Made by a program: the position numbers and the translations under genes. Shown piece after piece: positions 17,363 to 23,868 of a DNA stretch of 35,180 nucleotides. The notes beneath the pieces are model-generated. The model made no database searches. It saw only the letters and a program-made list of their open reading frames with translations, and was not told where the DNA came from. The DNA is taken from positions 1-35,180 of the forward strand of contig DLSX01000079.1 of assembly GCA_002500765.1 (NCBI GenBank). Reading direction: 5' to 3'. The stretch comes from Neorhizobium sp. UBA7851 (GTDB lineage Bacteria; Pseudomonadota; Alphaproteobacteria; Rhizobiales; Rhizobiaceae). The first letter of the stretch is position 1, and each line of letters opens with the position of its first letter.

Positions 17363-17386
17363 CCCGTTCGTTCCTTCGGTAACGGG
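17363..17386 (-). other. Weak hairpin between SCO and transpeptidase genes
   Basis: CCCGTT (17363-17368) pairs with AACGGG (17381-17386) around a 12-nt loop. There is no T-run, so a processing or attenuation role is as likely as termination. Confidence 0.3.
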
Positions 17387-17395
17387 CTGTGAAAA

Positions 17396-18028
17396 TCACA
17401 GCGTCAGGCTCACCGTATCTATGAGGTTGCGAACTTTCTGCAGCCTCGTTTCCTTTGGTTCGTGCATGTCTAGCATGCCCCTGAACATACCTTCAGCGTC
17501 CATCAGATAGACCCCAGCCGTATGATCCATGGTGTAGGCGCCGCCCTCCTCCGGCACTCGCCTGGCGTAGGCCGCAAAGGCTTTCAGAGCGATGTCGGTC
17601 TGCTCTGGCGTGCCTCGGAGGGCAAGGATTCTTTCATCGAAGGATGTCATGTAGGATTGCAACAATTCCCGGCTGTCGCGCTCGGGATCGACTGTGATGA
17701 ATATGACATTGAAAGCGTCCGCTTCCGCCCCGAGTTCCTTCATCATGTCCGTCAGCTCGAATAGCGTCGTGGGGCAAATCTCCGGGCAATGAGTGAAGCC
17801 GAAGAAGGCAAGATAGGGCCGGCCCTTCAGCGTTTCATTTGTCACCGCAATTCCACGGTGCGACGTCAGGACAAACGGTTTCCCAACAACTGCCGACGCC
17901 GTCTCGCCAACCTCAGAGGCCACAGATTTCTCTCGTGAAGGCACGACATTTCCGAAGACCACCAGCAAGGTACCGACAAACGCCAACAGGCTCCAAGCAA
18001 CATAACGGACAAGTCTCAAACTTCTCAT
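17396..18028 (-). CDS. SCO1/SenC/PrrC-family copper protein
   Basis: The 210-residue protein has one N-terminal membrane anchor (about 9-29) and a periplasmic thioredoxin-like domain. The copper ligands are all present: C81 and C85 in CPEICP and H169 in MDHTAG. VDPERD is a further family signature. SCO proteins deliver copper to cytochrome oxidase CuA or act as thiol reductases. No oxidase gene is near; instead, wall-crosslinking genes follow. AGGTGG in front of the ATG at 18028 sets the start, and an upstream TTG has no such site. A MerR-type promoter with its -10 about 50 bases upstream points to metal-responsive expression. Confidence 0.94.
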   Translation of the reverse strand: MRSLRLVRYVAWSLLAFVGTLLVVFGNVVPSREKSVASEVGETASAVVGKPFVLTSHRGIAVTNETLKGRPYLAFFGFTHCPEICPTTLFELTDMMKELGAEADAFNVIFITVDPERDSRELLQSYMTSFDERILALRGTPEQTDIALKAFAAYARRVPEEGGAYTMDHTAGVYLMDAEGMFRGMLDMHEPKETRLQKVRNLIDTVSLTL

Positions 18029-18079
18029 CTCGCCACCTATGATCAAAGGGGTCGAATCGGGGCATCACCCGCGAGGCAC

Positions 18080-18110
18080 TCGATAGCCCCTCTAGCTGCT
18101 AGAGGGTCAA
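18080..18110 (-). promoter_or_regulatory. MerR-family-type promoter of the SCO gene
   Basis: On the minus strand, TTGACC (18105-18110) and TATCGA (18080-18085) are separated by exactly 19 bases. That over-long spacer is the hallmark of promoters opened by MerR-family activators (CueR, ZntR, PbrR, SoxR). The perfect 9-1-9 dyad CCCTCTAGCTGCTAGAGGG (18088-18106) fills the spacer, where such regulators bind. The dyad resembles the Pb/Cd/Zn-sensor type more than the CueR type, but the effector is not decided. No MerR-family gene is in the window. Transcription would start near 18073, about 45 bases before the SCO ATG. Confidence 0.8.
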
Positions 18111-18238
18111 GGGCCTGTTGTTGCAAGACATTACCCTGCCAGTATCCAGGACTTTGTGGAACAAGGCCATCACCTATCTAGTGCAACGTGCCGTTGAGAA
18201 TATGCACCACCAATCACGATTTCGCCATCCACCAAGCA

Positions 18239-18259
18239 CTTGACCCTCTAGCTGCCAGA
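18239..18259 (+). repeat. Inverted, partly decayed second copy of the MerR-type site
   Basis: CTTGACCCTCTAGC (18239-18252) is an exact inverted copy of 18098-18111. Its other half is degraded (GCCAGA instead of GCTAGA) and no good -10 follows at 19 bases. It points rightward towards the end of a convergent gene, so it has no obvious gene to drive. Confidence 0.6.
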
Positions 18260-18284
18260 CGTTTCAGCACTAGTCGAAGATGAT

Positions 18285-18695
18285 TCAGGACCGACGGATG
18301 GCAAGCGCGGTTATCCAGTAGCCCGCACCACTCGCAATGGCAGACAGGAACGTACCCCAGCAAAGATCCGCGATCGTCAATACCGTCGACCAGCGTATCA
18401 ATGTTGCCTGATTGGTCAGGTCATAGGTGGCGTAAGCGATGAAGCCCAGGACTGCACCGGACAGGATTGCGACAGTCAGCGCTTCTTCCCTGAACGCGGG
18501 CCAAACGGCCAGAAATACCAGTCCAGCAGGATAGATCAGATAAAAGACGATTGCCGGGGCCAGCCGGAATTCCGGCGCCAGCATATCGCCCATAACTGGG
18601 CGGTAGAGGCGATCGGCCATGGTGCTCAGCCACACAGCATCGATCGAGACCATCACGATCAACGTTACCATGTAGGCGACAATATACCTCTTCAT
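18285..18695 (-). CDS. DUF2177 membrane protein
   Basis: The 136-residue protein has four predicted membrane helices (about 5-25, 45-65, 72-92 and 108-130). IDAVWL in helix 1 and YATYDLTNQATL between helices 3 and 4 are DUF2177 signatures. No biochemical function is known to me. It is the third gene of the minus-strand lipid operon, 23 bp after the DUF2147 gene. The ATG at 18695, behind AGAGGT, is preferred over an ATT/GTG region further upstream that lies inside the preceding gene. Confidence 0.85.
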   Translation of the reverse strand: MKRYIVAYMVTLIVMVSIDAVWLSTMADRLYRPVMGDMLAPEFRLAPAIVFYLIYPAGLVFLAVWPAFREEALTVAILSGAVLGFIAYATYDLTNQATLIRWSTVLTIADLCWGTFLSAIASGAGYWITALAIRRS

Positions 18696-18718
18696 CGTTA
18701 TTACCTCTTGAGGTGCAA

Positions 18719-19090
18719 TCAATCGATCCGGGTCCAGTCAATGCCCTTGCACAACAGGCCGGCAACGATACAGCCCTTGGTCGTCATCCTGTCTCCCTTG
18801 ACGGTCACGGTGAGCCGGTAGGTCAGGTCCCGCTGCGGATCGAAAGCGCTGCCGGAATAAACCCCTTCACCATCGGGCTTGATGCTCATGACCAGCTTGT
18901 CGCCTTCCTTCTCCTTCGGCGTGCCGGGCTTGATCCAGATATTGACCGCGCAGATGTCGGATCCGCATGGCGCGATCGTCACCTTGGCGTTTCCATCGCC
19001 GCGGGCCCATTGGCCATCGATGTCGGCGGCATGGGCTACCGTTCCCCATGTGAGGCAGGCACCAATCATCACTACGCCCATCTCTTTCAT
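18719..19090 (-). CDS. Exported DUF2147 protein
   Basis: This 123-residue protein has a signal peptide (MKEMGVVMIGACLTWGTVAHA-A) and a small beta-rich domain with IDGQWARGDGNAKVTIAPCG and a C-terminal CKGIDWTRID. DUF2147 proteins are periplasmic, of unknown function, and often occur with lipid-modification genes. The start ATG overlaps the stop of the cyclopropane-synthase-like gene (ATGA) and follows a strong AAGGAGG, so it is translationally coupled. Four cysteines may form disulfides. Confidence 0.88.
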   Translation of the reverse strand: MKEMGVVMIGACLTWGTVAHAADIDGQWARGDGNAKVTIAPCGSDICAVNIWIKPGTPKEKEGDKLVMSIKPDGEGVYSGSAFDPQRDLTYRLTVTVKGDRMTTKGCIVAGLLCKGIDWTRID

Positions 19091-20346
19091 GACAGGCCTC
19101 CTTGTCCCTTTACCGATGCATGCTCGATCGTGTAGAGCCCGACATTGATCGTCCCTTCCTCGAACCCTGCCTCGCAGTAACAAAGGTAGTAGAGCCACAG
19201 ACGGCGAAATCGCTCGTCGAAACCCTCTGCGGCGATCTGTGGCCAATGCTCCTCGAAACGAATTCGCCATTCCGCCAGCGTCCGGGCATATGAAGCCCCG
19301 AAATGCTCGATCTCGCAGACAGCCAGACCCGACTGAGCGACAGATGTCGACAGGGCATCGTCCGATGGCAGAAAACCGCCGGGAAAGACGTACTGCTGGA
19401 TAAAATCGGTACTTCCCCGATATGTCCTGAACCGCTCTTCTTCTATAGAGATGATCTGCAGAACCGCACGACCGCCGGGTTTCAGGCAACGTTTCAAAGT
19501 GTCGAAATAGCTCGGCCAGTAGGCCTCGCCAACGGCTTCGAACATTTCGATGGAAACGATACGGTCAAACTGCCCATCGGTGTCGCGATAATCCTGGAGA
19601 CGAAGCGCTACGTCGCTTGATAGACCGGATTTTTCGACAACAGCACCTGCCCAGGAAAGCTGCGAGGGCGACAAGGTGATCCCGGTGACCTTCGAGCGGT
19701 TCACCTTCGCCAGATGCGTGGCAAGCGCACCCCATCCGCAGCCAATCTCGAGAACGCTCTCTCCGCCAGCAAGCTGGAGTTTCTCGGTGATGCGGTCCAG
19801 TTTTCTGCCCTGTGCCTCCTCCAGTGTTCGCGTCGTCTCGTCGAAGATCGCTGAAGAATAGAGCATGGAGGGATCAAGCCACAGCGCATAGAAGTCATTG
19901 CCGAGGTCATAATGCGCTTCGATATTCTTGCGGCTGCCACGCCTCGTATTGGCGCGAAACAGATGCTTCATGCGGTTGACGACACGCATGAGCAAACCGC
20001 CTTCTATCGCCGGCGCCAGTGCCTTGCCATTCCTAGCCGCGAAACGGATGAGCGCCGTCAGGTCGGGCGTTGTCCAGTCACCCTCGATGAAGCCTTCCGC
20101 AAATCCGATATCGCCTGCTGCAATCACCCGACGCAGCATCCGCCAATTTCGGATCAGGATGATTGCCTCTGGACCAGGGTTAAGCCCTTGCTTGTTGATG
20201 ACCTGGCCGGATGGAAGCACGATCTTGATATGGCCGTAGCTCACGCCCGCCAGTAACCTCTCGAGCATGGTGCCCGCCCAGCCGAATTCCGCAGGCGCCT
20301 GCGAAAGATCAAGCTGCGTTCCGGTGACCTCGTCTGACCCGCTCAT
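19087..20346 (-). CDS. Cyclopropane-fatty-acyl-phospholipid synthase-like methyltransferase (copy 1)
   Basis: The 419-residue protein has the N-terminal Cfa domain (about 25-125) and a SAM-dependent methyltransferase domain (about 140-400), with IEAHYDLGNDFY and the SAM loop LEIGCGWG (199-206). It would add a methylene or methyl group to unsaturated acyl chains of membrane lipids. Against E. coli Cfa, two of the bicarbonate-site residues appear changed: S165 sits where Cys139 is (YSSA for YSCA), and Q297 where His266 is; E270 is kept. This Q-type subgroup may make a methylated or other product instead of a cyclopropane. GGAGGGA decides the start; the frame stays open far upstream but only as antisense of the divergent gene. 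Confidence 0.9.
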   Translation of the reverse strand: MSGSDEVTGTQLDLSQAPAEFGWAGTMLERLLAGVSYGHIKIVLPSGQVINKQGLNPGPEAIILIRNWRMLRRVIAAGDIGFAEGFIEGDWTTPDLTALIRFAARNGKALAPAIEGGLLMRVVNRMKHLFRANTRRGSRKNIEAHYDLGNDFYALWLDPSMLYSSAIFDETTRTLEEAQGRKLDRITEKLQLAGGESVLEIGCGWGALATHLAKVNRSKVTGITLSPSQLSWAGAVVEKSGLSSDVALRLQDYRDTDGQFDRIVSIEMFEAVGEAYWPSYFDTLKRCLKPGGRAVLQIISIEEERFRTYRGSTDFIQQYVFPGGFLPSDDALSTSVAQSGLAVCEIEHFGASYARTLAEWRIRFEEHWPQIAAEGFDERFRRLWLYYLCYCEAGFEEGTINVGLYTIEHASVKGQGGLS

Positions 20347-20454
20347 GCCATCTCCCTCCGTCAGTTGCGGGGATTGCGTCGATGTATCTTCAAGATGGTT
20401 ACGAGCGCTTCCAGCTTTCAGTTTCGTGGGAAAGAACAAATTTTTCGATTTTTT

Positions 20455-20478
20455 CCGATCGGCATGAAACTGGATCGG
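20455..20478. promoter_or_regulatory. Inverted repeat in the divergent lipid-gene promoter region
   Basis: CCGATC (20455-20460) and GATCGG (20473-20478) flank 12 bases between the two divergent lipid operons. It is a candidate shared operator. I looked for RpoE (TGATCC-N18-TAAG) and EcfG (GGAAC-N16/17-CGTT) promoters here and found only partial matches. Confidence 0.3.
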
Positions 20479-20539
20479 CTTTTTCTCCGTAGATCTCATC
20501 GAAGGCATCAAGACCTTGCCTTGCGAGGAGCCCATGGAC

Positions 20540-21340
20540 ATGCTTCTGCTGATCATAATCGCATTCTGGCTGTCATTGGCCATGTCTGGCGCTTGGGCTA
20601 TCCAGCGTGTGACCGGCTTGAGCGGATGGATCGACACGATCTGGTCATTTGCCGTCGGCGTCGGCGGGATCATCGCAGCACTCTTCGCCGATGGAGATTC
20701 CGAGCGGCGCGTCGCCATTCTGGTGATCGCAGCCGCTTGGGCGCTCAGATTGGGTAGCCACATCGGCTCGCGAACCAGAGGAGCAGGCGAGGATCCCCGT
20801 TATGCGAAATTCATCGAGGATTGGGGAGAAAGCGCCTCCTGGCGGCTTTTCTTCTTTCTGCAGATCCAGGCCCTCGCCGCCTTCATCCTTGTTCTGGCGG
20901 TCTACATGGCAGCCACGAACGAAGCACCCTTTCCACGCATTATCGACCTTGTCGGCATCATCGCTGCTGTCATGGCGCTCGCAGGCGAAGCAATCTCCGA
21001 TCTGCAACTAAGCCGTTTTCGAAAAACGCCACAGGCAAAGACCGAGGTCTGCGAGACGGGCCTTTGGCGGTATTCGCGCCATCCGAACTACTTTTTCGAA
21101 TGGATGTTCTGGTGCTGCTGGGTTCTGTTTGCCGTCTCGCCATCCATTGGGAGCTGGCTGTCGTTGTTGGCTCCGCTCCTCATGTATTGGCTGCTTGTGC
21201 ATGTCTCCGGCATCCCGCCCCTCGAAGATCATATGCTGCGCTCGCGCGGCCAGAAATTTCGCGCCCTGCAGCGCCGTGTGAATGCTTTTTTCCCCGGCCC
21301 CAGAAGGCAGGATATCCATCCAGAAGGAGAGTTGAAATGA
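20540..21340 (+). CDS. DUF1295 membrane protein (steroid 5-alpha-reductase-like)
   Basis: The 266-residue integral membrane protein has about seven helices. Its C-terminal signature, GLWRYSRHPNYFFEW followed by GIPPLEDHML, is that of the DUF1295/ICMT-like fold, which in other families reduces or methylates lipid substrates. DUF1295 genes commonly sit beside cfa genes in proteobacteria, so a role in acyl-chain modification is likely but unproven. The ATG at 20540 is nine bases after GAGGAG; an ATG two codons earlier would be too close to that site. Its stop overlaps the next gene (ATGA). Confidence 0.87.
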   Translation: MLLLIIIAFWLSLAMSGAWAIQRVTGLSGWIDTIWSFAVGVGGIIAALFADGDSERRVAILVIAAAWALRLGSHIGSRTRGAGEDPRYAKFIEDWGESASWRLFFFLQIQALAAFILVLAVYMAATNEAPFPRIIDLVGIIAAVMALAGEAISDLQLSRFRKTPQAKTEVCETGLWRYSRHPNYFFEWMFWCCWVLFAVSPSIGSWLSLLAPLLMYWLLVHVSGIPPLEDHMLRSRGQKFRALQRRVNAFFPGPRRQDIHPEGELK

Positions 21341-22368
21341 ACATGCTGGCCTTCGCTATCAACACCGCCGAACGCGCGCCTCTGACCGACGGCATGACGC
21401 TCGCGGGTATCGACTTCCTCTGTGGCCGCACCAAGCGCCGTCTCGCCGCCACGGCGGCCATCCAGGAAAATCTATTTGTCGACACTATGAGCCAATACCC
21501 CGTAGCGGTCCATGCAGACGAGGCCAATCGTCAGCATTATGAGGTACCCGCGGCATTCTTTTCGCGGGTTCTGGGGCCAAGCCGGAAATACTCCTGTTGT
21601 CTTTATCCAACCGAGGCTACGACACTGAAGGAAGCGGAGGTTCATGCCCTCGCCGAAACGGTCAGGCATGCCGCGATCGAGGATGGCATGACGATCCTGG
21701 AACTCGGCTGTGGCTGGGGCTCGCTTTCGCTTTATCTGGCGGCGCAATTTCCGAACTCGCGTATCGTCTCCGTCTCCAACTCCGCCTCGCAACGCGCTTT
21801 CATTCTGGCGACTGCCAATCAGCGCGGACTTACAAACCTCTCGGTGGTAACGGCCGACATGAATGACTTTTCGATCGACCAACGCTTCGATCGTGTCGTC
21901 TCTATCGAAATGTTCGAGCACATGTCCAACTGGCGGAAGCTTTTCGAGCGCGCCCGCGACTGGTTAAATCCGGAAGGCCGGCTTTTCCTGCATGTCTTCA
22001 CCCACAAGGACCGCTCCTACCGCTTCGATCATGATGACCCGTCCGATTGGATCGCCCATCATTTCTTCACCGGCGGCATCATGCCGGCGCATGATCTGCC
22101 ACATCGTTTCGGTGATCTGTTCACGGTCGAGGAGGAATGGCGGTGGTCCGGAACCCATTATCGTCGCACCGCACTCGACTGGCTCGCCAATTTCGACCGG
22201 GAACTCGATCACATCCAGCCGATTTTCGCGGAGGTTTACGGCACCGACGCCTCACTCTGGCAGCGCCGCTGGCGCCTGTTTTTCCTCGCGACTACCGGCC
22301 TTTTCGGCCACGATAACGGCGACATCTGGGGTGTGGGCCATTACCTGCTGAAACCGGCAAGGCCATGA
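21337..22368 (+). CDS. Cfa-like SAM-dependent methyltransferase (copy 2)
   Basis: The 343-residue protein lacks the N-terminal Cfa domain and is mostly the methyltransferase part. It contains NRQHYEVPAAFF, LELGCGWGSLSLYL (SAM loop, about 121-134), SIEMFEHMSNW and LFLHVFTHKD. Unlike copy 1, it keeps a Cys (C87, YSCC) and a His (LHVF) at positions matching the E. coli Cfa bicarbonate site. It is closer to the short Cfa-like methylases found with DUF1295, including the group that contains the furan-fatty-acid methylase of Rhodobacter; that link is from memory of the family, not an alignment. AAGGAGA precedes the ATG, which overlaps the DUF1295 stop. Confidence 0.88.
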   Translation: MNMLAFAINTAERAPLTDGMTLAGIDFLCGRTKRRLAATAAIQENLFVDTMSQYPVAVHADEANRQHYEVPAAFFSRVLGPSRKYSCCLYPTEATTLKEAEVHALAETVRHAAIEDGMTILELGCGWGSLSLYLAAQFPNSRIVSVSNSASQRAFILATANQRGLTNLSVVTADMNDFSIDQRFDRVVSIEMFEHMSNWRKLFERARDWLNPEGRLFLHVFTHKDRSYRFDHDDPSDWIAHHFFTGGIMPAHDLPHRFGDLFTVEEEWRWSGTHYRRTALDWLANFDRELDHIQPIFAEVYGTDASLWQRRWRLFFLATTGLFGHDNGDIWGVGHYLLKPARP

Positions 22369-22937
22369 AGGCACAGCGGATTCCTCTCGATCCTCTTACC
22401 CAGGCGACGGTCACCATCTCATGGGTCATATGTCTCAACAAGCCATTTTACCCGGTCTATGTCTGGTATCTCGTCGGCGATGGCGTCGTCACGTCACTCG
22501 GTTCGCTGCTTGCTGCTCCGATCTTTCTGGCAATCCCGTTCATGGCCCGCCATTCGCCCATCATCGCGCGGATTTCGCTTCCCGTCGTGGGGGCATTCGA
22601 CACCTTGTTCGAGACACGATTGTTCGGCCAAAATTCCGGGACAGAATTGTTCTTCGGCGCCTGTATCATGCTTGTGGCAGTCTCTTTCCGGATGGAAGAG
22701 AAGTGGATTCAACGCGGCGTAGCCGGCCTCGTCTTCGCCGTATTCCTTCTATCGCGCTATACCACCGGACCGCCGCTCCACGGCTGGAGAGATGCCGACC
22801 TGGCTATTCTTCTTGATCTCAACATCTTCGCGGTCGCATGCCTGATGGTACTCATCGCCTTGAGATACGCAGGACTGGCGACAACCACAGAACCAGCGAC
22901 CGGGGAGAAATGCCAAGACAAATACACCGGAGGATGA
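22365..22937 (+). CDS. Predicted membrane protein of unknown function
   Basis: The 190-residue protein has about five hydrophobic helices (near 15-30, 45-60, 70-80, 95-110 and 150-168) and a hydrophilic tail. I do not recognise the family. Its ATG overlaps the stop of the Cfa-like gene (ATGA), and the lipocalin gene begins two bases after its stop, so it belongs to the same transcript. A role in membrane lipid handling is suggested only by position. Confidence 0.78.
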   Translation: MKAQRIPLDPLTQATVTISWVICLNKPFYPVYVWYLVGDGVVTSLGSLLAAPIFLAIPFMARHSPIIARISLPVVGAFDTLFETRLFGQNSGTELFFGACIMLVAVSFRMEEKWIQRGVAGLVFAVFLLSRYTTGPPLHGWRDADLAILLDLNIFAVACLMVLIALRYAGLATTTEPATGEKCQDKYTGG

Positions 22938-22938
22938 C

Positions 22939-23466
22939 ATGCAGAACTTTTGGAAATGTCTCGCCAGCGCTCTCTGGCTCGCCGGAACACTTCTAGCGCA
23001 CACCGCCGCGGCAGCCGAGCCTGAAGTGGTCAAGGTTGGCGCTGACCACTATCGCGGGACATGGCTTGAGATCGGTCGCCGGCCGATGTGGCTGACCGAC
23101 GGTTGCGTCGCCGGTTACTCCACCTATCGCAGCGGCAAATCACCGGATCAGGTACTTGTCGAAGACGGATGCCGCGTCGGCAATCCTGAGGGTCGATTGA
23201 GGACTGTCCGTGGGACAGGGCGCATAATCGATTTCGACGGCGACAAGGCGAAGATTCGTGTTCGCTATCCGTTGCTCATCACCTTCAACTACTGGGTCCT
23301 TTACAAATCACCGGACAAGAACTGGTTCATCAGCGCCGGTCCCGACATGACCAATCTATGGATCTATGCCCGAACCGTTCCTTCCAGAGCCAGGCTCAAG
23401 ACAATGATCCGAAAAGCAGGCCAACTCGGTTATGATGTTCGCAAGCTGGAGTTTCCCCAACAATAG
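22939..23466 (+). CDS. Periplasmic lipocalin-like protein
   Basis: The 175-residue protein has a signal peptide (about 1-26, ending AAAA-EP) and a beta-barrel domain that begins YRGTWLEIGRRPMW, the lipocalin GxW motif. The two cysteines in DGCVAGYSTY and EDGCRVGN probably bond. The later GPDMTNLWIYAR corresponds to the closing strand with the conserved Arg. There is no lipobox, so it is soluble, unlike Blc. It ends the lipid operon and may carry modified fatty acids or lysolipids. Confidence 0.82.
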   Translation: MQNFWKCLASALWLAGTLLAHTAAAAEPEVVKVGADHYRGTWLEIGRRPMWLTDGCVAGYSTYRSGKSPDQVLVEDGCRVGNPEGRLRTVRGTGRIIDFDGDKAKIRVRYPLLITFNYWVLYKSPDKNWFISAGPDMTNLWIYARTVPSRARLKTMIRKAGQLGYDVRKLEFPQQ

Positions 23467-23868
23467 CGGATGCAATTTCACACGCCCGCCTGGACAACTA
23501 AAAACCTGGCCATGATGGCTTTGAAAAGGACCTCAACCTGATCCAGCTCGCTTGGAAACAGGAAACAGGAAACAAGATCACCGAACCGCTTGTTCTCATC
23601 GAACTGACGTGAGAGCGACTTCCCAGCGCGTAATCGACGCGGTGCTTGCTCCTGAACGGAAACGACCAGTGATTGAACCACGCCCCTTGTTTCTGCGTGA
23701 GGGAGTTAAGTGGCTGAGCGGCAAACGTTATGCGACCCAAAAATCATACTATAGAGAGGCTTTGACGCGGCGTAGAAAAGTCCCTGATATCCACATATCA
23801 CCAATTACCAGTTCGTTGCCACGTTGAAGGAAAGTTTGAAACGAATACGGCGCCTAAGAGCGGGCTTA
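23467..23868. other. 400-bp stretch without a supported gene
   Basis: This lies between the lipocalin gene and the end of the convergent molybdoenzyme gene. Short frames exist on both strands (the longest about 90 codons) but none has a ribosome site or known motif. It holds a tandem repeat at 23554-23574. I see no clear terminator hairpin. It could be decayed coding sequence. Confidence 0.4.
23554..23574 (+). repeat. Three tandem copies of GGAAACA
   Basis: The 7-base unit GGAAACA occurs three times without interruption in the gene-free stretch. Its role is unknown. Confidence 0.85.

Noticed and set aside
18239..18284. Second working MerR-type promoter
   Set aside because: The -35 is good, but 19 bases on there is no -10-like hexamer, the dyad is broken, and no gene lies downstream in that direction.
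20347..20539. RpoE- or EcfG-type promoter for the lipid operons
   Set aside because: Only partial -35 matches, without a correctly spaced -10.
20347..20763. N-terminal extension of Cfa-like copy 1 to 20763
   Set aside because: The added 139 residues are antisense to the DUF1295 gene; the ATG at 20346 has a strong ribosome site and matches the family N-terminus.
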